Shown here piece after piece: positions 43,887 to 53,162 of a stretch of 64,000 nucleotides of DNA. Below the pieces are notes generated by a model. That model was not told the DNA's origin. It saw nothing but the letters and a program-made list of their open reading frames with translations, and searched no databases. Position 1 is the stretch's first letter; the number at the start of each line of letters is the position of its first letter. The translations under genes and the position numbers were made by a program. The stretch is from positions 28,489 to 92,488 of the forward strand of contig JABSRN010000067.1 in NCBI GenBank assembly GCA_013214025.1. Reading direction: 5' to 3'. The DNA is from Polyangiaceae bacterium (GTDB taxonomy: Bacteria; Myxococcota_A; Polyangia; Polyangiales; Polyangiaceae).

Positions 43887-44870
43887 GTGACGGAACGCAC
43901 GCGAGAGCCCACGCCGGAGGCCCGATCCACGCATTCCGGGTCGGGCTCCCAGGACCGGCCGCGATCTGCAGCGGAGGGCTCCCAAGCCGTGGCTACCCAA
44001 GCACCGCGATCCGCATTGTTGAGAGATGCGCGCTCGGCCATTCGCATCGGTGCGCCTCCCGCCCACCGCGGCGACGTGTACTCGTTTTTCATCGACGGAA
44101 GCTGGAAGCGCATGCTGCTTGTGTTCGGTGCTTGTTACCTGCTGGTCAACGCGGCCTTCGCAGTGATGTACGCGATGCAGCCCCATTCGATTGCGGGCGC
44201 GCAAGGGCTTGCCGACGCCTTCTTCTTTAGCGTTCAAACCTTTGCCACCATCGGCTACGGCGGCATGACGCCGGCCACTCCGTATGCGCACGTGCTCGTC
44301 ACCATCGAGGCAGCCGTCGGCCTGCTGAGCGTCGCCATGGCTACCGGACTTATCTTTGCCAAAGCCAGCCGCCCTCGCAGCCCCGTGCTGTTCAGCGAGC
44401 CCATGGTGCTAACTCGGCATCACGGAAAAACCACTCTCATGTTCCGCGCCGGCAATACACGAGGGGGCGAAATTGTCGACGCGCAAATGCGCGTGACTGT
44501 ACTCAAGGACGACGTATCCCCCGAGGGACACGTGATGCGTCGCCTGCACGATGTTAAATTGATGCGCGAGCGCTCGCCGTTGTTTCTCTTGTCGTGGTTG
44601 TTGCTTCACGAGATCGATGACAAAAGCCCCTTCGCCGACGTCGATTGGGACTCCCCAGGTGACAGCTTCATCACGGTCATCGTTACCTTGATTGGGCACG
44701 ACGGCACCTACGGACAAACCACCTACGCGCGGCACAACTATGTGCCGGATGACGTGCACGTAGGCGCTCGATTTGTCGACGTCACCAATCAGACCGACAC
44801 AGGTCGCTTCATCGTCGACTACACCCGTTTTCACGACACCGCGCCCGACGACAGCTTCCCGACCTCCTAA
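43887..44870 (+). CDS. Inward-rectifier potassium channel (KirBac-like)
   Basis: 327 residues from GTG 43887. A disordered N-terminus (about 1-60) is followed by the slide-helix region, TM1 at about 75-95, pore helix and selectivity filter TIGYGG at 121-126, and TM2 at about 135-158. The cytoplasmic immunoglobulin-like C-terminal domain (160-310) has the Kir pattern LMFRAGNTRGGEIVDAQMRV and HEIDDKSPF. It forms a tetrameric K+ channel in the inner membrane; bacterial Kir channels are gated by lipid or ligand. It stands alone, convergent with the TcdA gene. Confidence 0.88.
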   Translation: MTERTREPTPEARSTHSGSGSQDRPRSAAEGSQAVATQAPRSALLRDARSAIRIGAPPAHRGDVYSFFIDGSWKRMLLVFGACYLLVNAAFAVMYAMQPHSIAGAQGLADAFFFSVQTFATIGYGGMTPATPYAHVLVTIEAAVGLLSVAMATGLIFAKASRPRSPVLFSEPMVLTRHHGKTTLMFRAGNTRGGEIVDAQMRVTVLKDDVSPEGHVMRRLHDVKLMRERSPLFLLSWLLLHEIDDKSPFADVDWDSPGDSFITVIVTLIGHDGTYGQTTYARHNYVPDDVHVGARFVDVTNQTDTGRFIVDYTRFHDTAPDDSFPTS

Positions 44871-44911
44871 CGCCGGAAACCTGGCCACTGACTACTGGCC
44901 TCTGCTGGGGA

Positions 44912-45841
44912 TCAGGCGGCGGGAGCTTCGAGGCCGCGCGCCGCGCGACATTCCCGACTCGGCCCGTCTATCAGACTGCGTACAACCACGCCGGCTGCCG
45001 CTAGTCCAAAGGCCCCCGTAACGAAGGCAGCCGTGCCGTCAATGCGCGATCGTTTGTCGCAGTCGTGCATGCCGTTGCTGCCGCCGACACAAACACAACG
45101 AAAGCCCACCCCTTCGTCGTAGCCCGGCGGGACCGGAACGATGGGCTCCTCCAAACTGAAGACCGCATGCACGCCGACGGCCTGGTCACGGGAGATCTCG
45201 AGCCCGTGATTCTGTCGCAGCATTTTCCGCACGGCCTTAGCGAAGGGATCTTTCTGGGTCGCGCCCAGATCTTCGACGCGGATCATCGTGGGATCCAAAC
45301 GCGCGGCGGCGCCCATGGATGAGACGATGGGGATCGAACGCGTCACGCAGGTCGCAATAAGATGCGCCTTCGCCGTAATATTGTCGATGGCGTCGATGAC
45401 GAAATCTACCTGACCACTCAACAACTCGTCGCTGGTCTCCGCGTTGTAGAACACCGGCACGGCTTCGATCTCGCTGGTGGGGTGCACCAATCGCAATCGT
45501 TCAGCCATGACCTCCACCTTGCGTTTGCCGACGGTTCCTTTCATGGCGTGCAGCTGACGATTCGTATTGGTAACGCACACCTTGTCAAAATCGATCAACG
45601 ACAACTTGCCGACTCCACTGCGAGACAGTGCCTCGGCGGCAAACGTCCCGACACCGCCAACACCCACAACCAATACACGTGCGCCCATCAGTCGGTGCAA
45701 TCCGGGCTCGGTGAATAGGCGTGCCGCCCGATCAAATCGGCGATGGGTTTTGTAGGTCGATTCCGGGACGGGATCGAACTCGGGGCTCGGAGCGGTACTC
45801 AGGCTTGCGGAATCTGAGATGATGGGAAAATCCATAACCAC
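44912..45841 (-). CDS. tcdA: tRNA threonylcarbamoyladenosine dehydratase (TcdA/ThiF family)
   Basis: 309 residues. The E1-like nucleotide-binding motif VLVVGVGGVGTFAAEALSRS is near residue 56, followed by DFDKVCVTNTNRQ, the ATP-contacting region typical of ThiF/MoeB/TcdA. DAIDNITAKAHLI and the late VCVGGSNGMHDCDK fit the TcdA/CsdL type. It activates the t6A carboxylate with ATP to form cyclic t6A at tRNA position 37. An N-terminal extension of about 30 residues is not part of the fold and a later start is possible. The TatD gene lies 24 bases upstream on the same strand, so they are probably co-transcribed. Confidence 0.85.
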   Translation of the reverse strand: MVMDFPIISDSASLSTAPSPEFDPVPESTYKTHRRFDRAARLFTEPGLHRLMGARVLVVGVGGVGTFAAEALSRSGVGKLSLIDFDKVCVTNTNRQLHAMKGTVGKRKVEVMAERLRLVHPTSEIEAVPVFYNAETSDELLSGQVDFVIDAIDNITAKAHLIATCVTRSIPIVSSMGAAARLDPTMIRVEDLGATQKDPFAKAVRKMLRQNHGLEISRDQAVGVHAVFSLEEPIVPVPPGYDEGVGFRCVCVGGSNGMHDCDKRSRIDGTAAFVTGAFGLAAAGVVVRSLIDGPSRECRAARGLEAPAA

Positions 45842-45865
45842 CGCTTAGCAGAGCCCGAATTGGCG

Positions 45866-46639
45866 TCAAACGCTGTACAGCCGGCGAGCGTTCGCTGTGG
45901 TGACATCGTCGATGATTTGCAGGGTCTCGCCCCGAAGCTCGGCCAGTTTTTGCGCGACTTGGGGCAGTGTCAGGGGTGTGTTGTGTCCCGGCGGCACACC
46001 TTCGGGCGACATATCGGGGGCGTCCGTCTCTAGAAGTAAACGGTCCGAGGACATTTCAAGGACCGCTGCCAAGGCCCGGCGCGCCCCGGATCGGGTGATC
46101 AGTCCGCCCACCCCGAAGCTGAGACCGAGGGCTTCGTAATCTCCAACCAACTCAGCGGAGCCGGAGTAAGCGTGCAGAACTCCGCCTTGAGGGAACGGCC
46201 CAAAGCGCCGGAGGATCTTGAGGGCAGCACCGTGGGCGCCAACAATGTGCAGCACGACTGGCAGTTGCAGATCACAGCTGAGTGCCAACTGCGACTCGAA
46301 GGCGAGCACTTGACGTTCCATGCCGTGACCCGCTCGTTTCGCGTGACCGGAGTCCAAACCACACTCGCCAATGGCGACCGCATCGCCCCGCTGCTCAGCC
46401 GCGTCTCGGAGAGCGGAGAGCAATTGGTCCCCGAGCTCGTCCACGTACCAGGGGTGAATACCGGCACCGAAACACAGCTCAGGATGCTGTGCATTCAGCC
46501 CCCGGAGGCCCGCTTGACGCTCGCGGCTCACTCCAGGAACGAACCAGCCCGTGATCCCCAGGGACGCCCCCTCGTCCAGCCAGCGTGGCAGCTCCGCCAC
46601 CAGGGTGGGATCATCGAGGTGACAGTGGCTGTCGAACAT
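45866..46639 (-). CDS. TatD-family metal-dependent deoxyribonuclease
   Basis: 257 residues from ATG 46639, which overlaps the stop of the upstream aminotransferase gene by one base (TGATG), implying coupling. The first metal motif is MFDSHCHLDDP (HxH), then IHPWYVDELG, AIGECGLDSGH with the Glu ligand, LPVVLHIVGAH, GGVLHAYSGS and LLLETDAPDMSP. All are in the order of TatD nucleases. TatD proteins are 3'-5' exonucleases in DNA repair and apoptosis-like degradation. The position behind sugar-nucleotide genes is unusual but probably has no functional meaning. Confidence 0.88.
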   Translation of the reverse strand: MFDSHCHLDDPTLVAELPRWLDEGASLGITGWFVPGVSRERQAGLRGLNAQHPELCFGAGIHPWYVDELGDQLLSALRDAAEQRGDAVAIGECGLDSGHAKRAGHGMERQVLAFESQLALSCDLQLPVVLHIVGAHGAALKILRRFGPFPQGGVLHAYSGSAELVGDYEALGLSFGVGGLITRSGARRALAAVLEMSSDRLLLETDAPDMSPEGVPPGHNTPLTLPQVAQKLAELRGETLQIIDDVTTANARRLYSV

Positions 46640-47760
46640 CAGCGAGTGCCGCCTGCGCAATGCCTGACGGCTGCCACGACTCTCTCGACCTCCCCGTCGC
46701 TCAGTCCCGCATGCACGGGAATCGAAAGTACCGAACGGCACAGCGCCTCGGTCACCGGCAGGCGCAGTGGCGTCCGACTGCGCCCTTCCAGCGCCGGTTG
46801 CTCATGCAAGCCGCGGGGGTAGTGAACCGCGGAGAGAATCTTTCGTTCTGCCAATCCGGCGGAAAAGCGCTCGCGATCGAGAACCTCGGGATCCAAACGC
46901 AGAGTGTATTGATGGTAGCTATGGGTCCCAGTCACAGGGTCCGACGGCAATCGAACGCCCGGCAAGTCGCCGAGCTCCGAAGCATAGTGCGCGGCGATCT
47001 CGCGTCGCCGCTTGGCTCTCCGCTGTACCTTCGGTAACTGACAGCGACCGATGGCCGCCTCCACTTCACTCATCCGATAGTTGAAGCCTAGTTCTTCGTG
47101 ATAGTGGGGGCCCGTGCGCCCGTGGGAACGCAAGCGGCGATACTGCGCGGCACAGCTCCCCTCGGTGGTCGTGATCATGCCACCTTCTCCGACGAAGAGG
47201 TTCTTGCTGGGATAAAACGAATGGGTGACAGCATCCACTCTGGCATCCAAGGCGCGACCCTCGGTATCCAGACTCCCCAGCGCCTGAGCGCAATCCCCCA
47301 CCACCGCGCCGGAGAACTGCCGTTGGAACTCCGCGAGGGCGGGAGCGTCGATGGGGTGACCGAACAGCGGCACCACACATGCCGCACGCGTCCGGCTCGT
47401 CACCTGCGATAGGGCTCGCTCCAAATCGAGATTGTAGTCGTCGGCGTTCACGTCACACAAAACGGGCACCCCCCCCGCCATGACCACTGCCGAGGCCGTC
47501 GCAATAAACGTGAACGCCGGCACCAACACCTCGTCCCCCGGGGAGAGCAGTGCGTGAAACGCGATGTGCAGGGCCGCCGTCCCGGAACTACAGGCCACCG
47601 CATGGGGTACTCCGACAAACTCTGCAAAGGCGTTCTCGAAGGCCGAGACCTCCGCACCTTGCCGGAGTTGGCCACTGCGCAGCGCGGCCAAGGCCGCCTC
47701 GATTTCGTCTTCGGTCAGCTCGGTGTTGCCCATGGGCACGGTGGGTAGCGGCTCAGTCAT
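46639..47760 (-). CDS. DegT/DnrJ/EryC1/StrS-type sugar aminotransferase
   Basis: 373 residues from ATG 47760, overlapping the end of the acyltransferase gene by 8 bases. PLP-fold motifs are AVACSSGTAALHIAFHAL, VLVPAFTFIATASAV, VVGDCAQALGS with the PLP-contacting Asp, and the Schiff-base Lys in FYPSKNLFVGEGGMI. GFNYRMSEVEAAIGRCQL follows. Such enzymes aminate keto-deoxy nucleotide sugars for surface glycans. With the next gene it makes the familiar aminotransferase-N-acyltransferase pair (WlbC/WlbB, PglE/PglD type) that produces an N-acylated amino sugar. Confidence 0.88.
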   Translation of the reverse strand: MTEPLPTVPMGNTELTEDEIEAALAALRSGQLRQGAEVSAFENAFAEFVGVPHAVACSSGTAALHIAFHALLSPGDEVLVPAFTFIATASAVVMAGGVPVLCDVNADDYNLDLERALSQVTSRTRAACVVPLFGHPIDAPALAEFQRQFSGAVVGDCAQALGSLDTEGRALDARVDAVTHSFYPSKNLFVGEGGMITTTEGSCAAQYRRLRSHGRTGPHYHEELGFNYRMSEVEAAIGRCQLPKVQRRAKRRREIAAHYASELGDLPGVRLPSDPVTGTHSYHQYTLRLDPEVLDRERFSAGLAERKILSAVHYPRGLHEQPALEGRSRTPLRLPVTEALCRSVLSIPVHAGLSDGEVERVVAAVRHCAGGTR

Positions 47761-48361
47761 GGTCGGGCAGCTCTTCACCGGGCGGCACCGCTCCCACATC
47801 TACCGCCGGCACTCCCCGAACGAGGCGACCCGCAGCAACCGATCTTGTGACGACCGCGCCGGCGGCCACGAAACACTCGTCTCCCAAAGAGATGCCGTCG
47901 AGTAGTACCGCTCGTGCGCCGACCCGCACGCCGTAACCGAGGGTCGCCCCCTGCCAAGCATCGCCCGCCTGCGACAGCCCCCGCATGTGCGAACCAGCCC
48001 GGCGATCGTTGGTCAAGGAGGCGCCGGGTCCGAGAAAACACCGATCGCCGATAGTGCAGCCCGGGGGAACGTAGACAGCCGTTTGCAGGCGGCAGTGCCG
48101 ACCGATGCTGAGATCCCCATCCAGTACCGTATGGGTTCCGATCAGCGTGCCTTCGCCGACAACACTACCGCTCCGAATCACCACATGATGACCAGTCTGG
48201 ACGGACGACCGAAGCACGGCTTCGGAGTACACGATGGTGCCAGCTCGCAAATAGCAACCGTCGCCCACAATCGCCCCGGCGCGTACGACGACAAAATCTT
48301 CCACCAGCACGCCGGTTCCCAGCTGCGCCCCCGCTTCGATGGTCGCCGTATCGGCGATCAT
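47753..48361 (-). CDS. Left-handed beta-helix N-acyltransferase (sugar-nucleotide acyltransferase)
   Basis: 202 residues, almost entirely hexapeptide repeats: IEAGAQLGTGVLVEDFVVV, VVGEGTLIGTHTVLDG, IGDRCFLGPGASLTND and LGDECFVAAGAVVTRSV. These fold into the trimeric beta-helix of WlbB/PglD/LpxA-like acyltransferases. The C-terminal VRGVPAVDVG is the usual ending of this group. It would acetylate or acylate the amino sugar produced by the overlapping aminotransferase, with acetyl-CoA or acyl-CoA. The sugar nucleotide itself is not predictable. Confidence 0.87.
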   Translation of the reverse strand: MIADTATIEAGAQLGTGVLVEDFVVVRAGAIVGDGCYLRAGTIVYSEAVLRSSVQTGHHVVIRSGSVVGEGTLIGTHTVLDGDLSIGRHCRLQTAVYVPPGCTIGDRCFLGPGASLTNDRRAGSHMRGLSQAGDAWQGATLGYGVRVGARAVLLDGISLGDECFVAAGAVVTRSVAAGRLVRGVPAVDVGAVPPGEELPDHD

Positions 48362-48398
48362 GACACGGCCCGCGTCGGTGCAAGAGGCAATGAATGGC

Positions 48399-51005
48399 TC
48401 ACTGCCAATCCACCTCTAGCTGGCGCAGCACGCCCCGTTCTTCGCCGGAACTGTCGGCGTAGTAGAGCGTGGCGTCGCCGAACACCGGGGGGATGGCATC
48501 GCGGAGCCTTGGGGAGAGCGGCGCCAGTGGGCGGATATCGCTGACCTCCGCCCCACCCCAGCGTAGAGCCTCAAGTCCCCGACTGCTGCCCCGTTGAACG
48601 TTGAGCGCGACCTGACACTCCTTCTCCGTACAGCGGGTCGCGATGGCGCTCAGGGTTCCAGAGTCCACCGCCAAGCGGTCGGGCGCGCCCACCGCAGCGC
48701 CGCGGGAGTCCAGCTTGGCCAACAGCACAGCTCCCCCACCGAGGCTCCCCATCTGATCCACGACCCAGCTCAGGACGGCCCCGGAGCCTCGCGCCGCAAG
48801 GCGACAGGAATGAGCATGGCCTTGACCGGGAGCCACCACGCGCTCTTCGTCGATGGCGCTGAGATCGCTGGCGTTCAAGGCACTCAGCACCACATCTTGC
48901 ACGCCTTGGGCGTGACTCCGTGCTTCCGTGCGCGCGAGCAGCACGACCTCCCCCCGGGCCAGTAGGCTGAGCCCGCTGACAGAGCCGACCGTGCGGGCGA
49001 GGCGCCGCTCAGGACTGATGCGTTTTAGTTGAGCGTCTAGCTTGACCACATAGACTTCCGGGTGACCGTGCCGGGTGTCGATCCATGCCACCGCCCAGCC
49101 GTCCTTCAGCGCTACCGCGCCCACCGCGCTGATCTCGCCCTTCTTGGTGTAGGTCAGCACCTTCTGTTTGCGCCGCTTGCCATCCGCATCGAGCAGAGTG
49201 ACGAACACCTGAGGCTTCTTTCGATCCATAGCGGACCAGGCCAGCAATGCCTGCTGCCCCGACGACGCCAGGGAGATGCCACCTAAAGAGCGCGCGCGGT
49301 AAGAGATAATGTGCGACCCGATCTCCTTATCTCGATTACGGACCGTCACTCGCAGCTCCGCGCGAATCGGTGCGTAGCGGCCGTCAGGCGCCGGCGTCTT
49401 GCGTCGCACGTAGGGGGTGCTGGGATCGAAGTAGGTCAGCGTGGCAATCAAACGGCGCTCACCCACCGTGGCAACAGCGATATCGCTCAGAGGAGCGCTC
49501 TCGAGAAGCGCGCGGTTCGATCGTATAGCGGGGCGGGGCGCAGGGGTGACCGCTTGCACCGGCGCGATCCAGCGCTGAAGGGTCGCGCGCAGTCCCAGCA
49601 GAAACACAGGTGCTGGGACTGCTCGCACGGCGCCGATGGCCGAACACGCGGCGCCAGAGCAAATCAAGCCCCAGCCCATATCCGCAAAGCCGAGGGCCGG
49701 GTTTTCCGTGGCGCCTGGGGGCGGGGGTACCTGAAGGGGCTGCGCGTAGTTGGGCACCAGATCGCTCGAAAGACCGACCAACATCGGGTGACGCTCCTCC
49801 GAACACGGAGCATCTGCCAGACAAGCACGACTCAACACCAGGGCGTGAAATCCGTCCTCACTCGCGACAAACTCCGGCAAGGTCTCGTCCCGAGGATCCA
49901 CGTGAAGCACAGCACGACCGGCAGCAAGACCCGCCCCAGTTTTGAATCGACCGATCCTCAGCTTGCGTGTGCGCAAATCAGGATCCCCTAGATTTTCCCA
50001 CACCAGATAGGCATGGGCGCCTCGGGGCGATGCGAACAGCCCGATCAGCGCCTGCTCACCGATGGGGTCCACCACGGGAGTCGCTGGGGCCAATCGCTGA
50101 CCCTCCCCAGATAGCCGAACCATCATCAGCCGGGATTCCAGTGGGGCTGGCTCAGACCACACCACAAGAATGCCCTCGTCTACCCACGCCAGATCGAAGT
50201 CCGCGCCGAGATCGGCGCCTCGGCTCACCTCTACCGTAGGACCGACTGCGTCGGCGAAGTCATCGAGAGACTGCAGTTCGATGACCCGGCCAGGCGAACC
50301 CGAGTCCTCGCGCACCACACCGAGCACCGCGCTATTTTCTGTATGTACGAGCTGCCAAGCCAGCGCAGAAGTCGCCAGTTGACGAACAGCTGAGCTCGGC
50401 ACACCGCGCTCATCGAGAGCTACCACCGATACTCGAGCCCTAGTTCCGCTCCGACTGGCCCAAAATACCAAACTGCCGCGGCCAGTCGGAACCGAGTCAA
50501 TCCAGAGCACAGGCCCGGGGGTGGTGCTCAACGGCACCGGCGCTGACAGAGCGCCCCCGCCCGGCGTCAGCCGAAGAGATTCGACCCGAGTTCCCGTCCG
50601 ATCCGCCCAAGTACTGAGAAGCAGAAAGCCGGGATCAGCCGAAGAATCCCCGACGCTGGGAGTCACCAACACCAGCCCGATCTCTTCTGGCGCGTCGACC
50701 AACCGGCGGAACGCACCCATCGGTTTTCCGTCCTCCGCTATCGGGACGGAAAACCACGCACGCTGCTCCCCTTCGTGGCTGGCCCAAACCGCCACGCGAG
50801 CGGTGCCGGATTGACCGAGATAGGGACCGTAGGTGCCGTCAGGCACCGTGGCAAAAGGCACCTGCGGCTTTATCGATGGAGCGGCGGCGGAAGTTGGCGC
50901 TGTCGCCGTAGGGGCTCGGGCGGGCGGGGGCGGGAGCTCAGGGGCTCGGGAGCCCCAGCAGCCCGACAATAGAGCTAGCCCAATCGGGAAATACCATGTG
51001 CGCAT
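48399..51005 (-). CDS. Large lipoprotein with repeated beta-strand (propeller-like) architecture
   Basis: 868 residues from ATG 51005; longer in-frame starts lack a signal peptide and run into the divergent kinase gene. The signal ends in ALLSGC (Cys16), followed by a Pro/Ala linker to about residue 60. The body is a long series of strand motifs such as GSLVFWASRSGTRARVSVVALDE, EGILVVWSEPAPLESRLMMV, QALLAWSAMDRKKPQVFVTLLD and WAVAWIDTRHGHPEVYVVKLD. These look like two or more beta propellers. The few Cys (CLADAPCSEE; ICSGAACS) suggest disulfides outside the cytoplasm. I do not recognise a family. It is divergent from a histidine kinase. Confidence 0.65.
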   Translation of the reverse strand: MRTWYFPIGLALLSGCWGSRAPELPPPPARAPTATAPTSAAAPSIKPQVPFATVPDGTYGPYLGQSGTARVAVWASHEGEQRAWFSVPIAEDGKPMGAFRRLVDAPEEIGLVLVTPSVGDSSADPGFLLLSTWADRTGTRVESLRLTPGGGALSAPVPLSTTPGPVLWIDSVPTGRGSLVFWASRSGTRARVSVVALDERGVPSSAVRQLATSALAWQLVHTENSAVLGVVREDSGSPGRVIELQSLDDFADAVGPTVEVSRGADLGADFDLAWVDEGILVVWSEPAPLESRLMMVRLSGEGQRLAPATPVVDPIGEQALIGLFASPRGAHAYLVWENLGDPDLRTRKLRIGRFKTGAGLAAGRAVLHVDPRDETLPEFVASEDGFHALVLSRACLADAPCSEERHPMLVGLSSDLVPNYAQPLQVPPPPGATENPALGFADMGWGLICSGAACSAIGAVRAVPAPVFLLGLRATLQRWIAPVQAVTPAPRPAIRSNRALLESAPLSDIAVATVGERRLIATLTYFDPSTPYVRRKTPAPDGRYAPIRAELRVTVRNRDKEIGSHIISYRARSLGGISLASSGQQALLAWSAMDRKKPQVFVTLLDADGKRRKQKVLTYTKKGEISAVGAVALKDGWAVAWIDTRHGHPEVYVVKLDAQLKRISPERRLARTVGSVSGLSLLARGEVVLLARTEARSHAQGVQDVVLSALNASDLSAIDEERVVAPGQGHAHSCRLAARGSGAVLSWVVDQMGSLGGGAVLLAKLDSRGAAVGAPDRLAVDSGTLSAIATRCTEKECQVALNVQRGSSRGLEALRWGGAEVSDIRPLAPLSPRLRDAIPPVFGDATLYYADSSGEERGVLRQLEVDWQ

Positions 51006-51093
51006 TAGGGGAGCCGGAACCTGCCAGCGACGCTCCACCAGATCAAGGCGAAGCTTCCCCCCCGAACACTGGGATGCCGAGTAGTCTGGGGCC

Positions 51094-52767
51094 GTGACTC
51101 TGCGTCTCCGTCTCCTGCTGGGCGCCCTCGCACTCACCTTGGTCACTATTGCCGCCCTCGGCTTCGGTGTCCGGGAAGCCTGGAGAAAGTCGGAAACCGA
51201 ACGCTTCGATACGCAATTTTCGTCCACCGCACGGGTTTTGGCAGAAACCCTCGCCAGCGAGGCCGGGCATATCGAGGCCGTACTGGGATCCCTCTGTGAT
51301 CATGACGAGTTGGTGGATTCAGCCCTGGTGGATCTCCGCGCCGGCGGACTATCCCACGAGCGACGCCTCACCCTGCAGCTGCGTTTGCCCGAACGAATGA
51401 AGGCCTTGCGCCTGGACGAGCTGATTCTGTTCCAAAAAGGGGGCGAAATATTGGGGGCTGGCAGCGGGCCTGCCACCGCCGGGGTGACGCGCGCGGAGTT
51501 AGCCGCCCGGCTCAAGGGCTCCCGCTCCGCACAGCTGAACGGCAACAGAGAGCCCGCACGGCTCGAGGCAAGTTGCGTCAAAAGTGACGGTCCGGCGCGA
51601 CTGGGTCTCTACGGCGCTTGGAATGTGGACGTCCTGTTTAGCCGGATGGCAGCCGGCAGTGGACTGCGCTTGTCCTTGGCAGCCCCGCCAAAACGGCACC
51701 TCTCCCAGATGATGGAGACCCTGGGCGCCACCGTGTACGCCTCCCGATCCCGAACGCCGCTGGCTTCGACACTGTCTCAACTCGATCTCTCCATTTTGGC
51801 GATCGCCGCCGTTGCCTTGTTGATCGCCCTGGTGCTAGCCGCGATTCTTTCCCAGCGCCTAGCCCGCCCTATCGTCGAGCTCTCACGCCAGGCCGAGCGA
51901 ATTGTCGACGGGGATCCGCAACCCGTGCAGGTCAGCGGACCTCGCGAACTCAAGCAGTTCGCTGAATCTTTCAACCACGCGATCCTCGATCTGACGGAAC
52001 TTCGCAAGCGCTTGGCTGTCACCGAACGCATAGCGGCCCGCCGCGAAATCGCCCGCCAAGTCGCCCACGAGATCAAGAATCCGCTCAGTCCAATCCGGGC
52101 CGCGGTGGAAACCCTGCGTCGATTGCGGGCTCGCGGGGACGACGCCTTCGACGACTACTTTGAGGAAGCGTCGGCGACGGTATTGTCGGAAGTCGCTCGC
52201 ATCACTCGCACCGTTCAGGAATTTACCGAATTCGCGCGGCTACCGGCCCCCCAGATGACAGAGATCGATATGGTTTCGGTGGCTCGACAGGTCACCAGCC
52301 TTCACGACGGCGACGATGCCAGCGTGACACTCCTCGGAGCCAAAGCGCTCATGCTGCGCGCCGACCGCGATCAAATGGTGCAACTGCTGACAAATCTGGT
52401 CCAAAACGGCCTCGACGCGGCGCGCGCTCACTCATCCTCACCGGCCGTCACCGTTTCCGTGGATGAGGCCGATCATCAACGGGTGAGCCTAATGGTCCGG
52501 GACAATGGTCCCGGCGTGCCAGATTCCTTGAAGGACCGCGTCTTCGAACCCTATGTCAGCGGCAAATCGCACGGCACGGGCCTGGGGCTCGCCATCGTGC
52601 AGCGCATCGTGTTTGAGCACGGCGGCAACGTGGTCCTAGAGTCCCCCGACGCGGACAGCGCACAACCCGGCCTGAGCGGCGCCGCGTTCCGGATCCTCCT
52701 ACCCATAAGCGGGCCGACTTTGCTGCCGACGGCACCAGAGGAAGATCCAACGTCGACTGTTGAGTAG
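51094..52767 (+). CDS. Membrane sensor histidine kinase (HAMP, HisKA, HATPase)
   Basis: 557 residues from GTG 51094. TM1 is at about 5-25, an extracytoplasmic sensor of about 200 residues follows, TM2 is at about 230-252, then HAMP (255-305) with RPIVELSRQAERIVDGD. The H box is ARQVAHEIKNPLSPIR with His325 as phosphoacceptor. The ATPase N box is LLTNLVQNGLDAARAH, the G1 box VRDNGPGVPDSLKDRVFEPY, and the G2 box GTGLGLAIVQRIVFEHGG. The short HE/DxK-NP H box resembles NtrY-like kinases, which partner sigma-54 activators. No response regulator is adjacent. Confidence 0.9.
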   Translation: MTLRLRLLLGALALTLVTIAALGFGVREAWRKSETERFDTQFSSTARVLAETLASEAGHIEAVLGSLCDHDELVDSALVDLRAGGLSHERRLTLQLRLPERMKALRLDELILFQKGGEILGAGSGPATAGVTRAELAARLKGSRSAQLNGNREPARLEASCVKSDGPARLGLYGAWNVDVLFSRMAAGSGLRLSLAAPPKRHLSQMMETLGATVYASRSRTPLASTLSQLDLSILAIAAVALLIALVLAAILSQRLARPIVELSRQAERIVDGDPQPVQVSGPRELKQFAESFNHAILDLTELRKRLAVTERIAARREIARQVAHEIKNPLSPIRAAVETLRRLRARGDDAFDDYFEEASATVLSEVARITRTVQEFTEFARLPAPQMTEIDMVSVARQVTSLHDGDDASVTLLGAKALMLRADRDQMVQLLTNLVQNGLDAARAHSSSPAVTVSVDEADHQRVSLMVRDNGPGVPDSLKDRVFEPYVSGKSHGTGLGLAIVQRIVFEHGGNVVLESPDADSAQPGLSGAAFRILLPISGPTLLPTAPEEDPTSTVE

Positions 52768-52990
52768 AACTGTACTTTCGAGCAGTTGCCGTCCTAACCC
52801 GAGCTGCCAGACCCGCGAAAACCCTCTATTGCATACTTAGCGAAGCACCTGAGCCACGCCGGGCAGCCCGCTACGCGGCGGGCTCCATCGAGCCGGGCCA
52901 CGCGCCGACGGCTTCATCCTGGTGGTTATCGAGGGCGCTGCATCCCACTGAACCCCTTATGTCAGTGCCAGCAAATGCCACTCTCAAAAC

Positions 52991-53018
52991 TTACGGCCTT
53001 GTCGCTGTGTAGTATGAT
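52991..53018 (+). promoter_or_regulatory. Candidate sigma-70 promoter for the chemoreceptor gene
   Basis: TTACGG (52991-52996), 16-base spacer, TATGAT (53013-53018), in the 395-base gap before the chemoreceptor start at 53163. The same gap holds a 7-bp hairpin AGCCCGC/GCGGGCT near 52867-52886 without a T tract. The match is moderate. Confidence 0.4.
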
Positions 53019-53162
53019 CAGTACTCGTTTTGAAGCTACGCCAACTTGCCGGCTAGCCGTAAGTAGAGGCTGTAGACTTTTGACCGCATCCCCCTATGTC
53101 TTCCCCTATGTCGCTGACCTTCGATACCCCCGAACACCTCGCGTGATCGCAGAGCTTTCTCG

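Noticed and set aside
44876..44912. GGCCA/TGGCC pair after the Kir channel as a terminator
   Set aside because: Five-base arms and no T tract on either strand.
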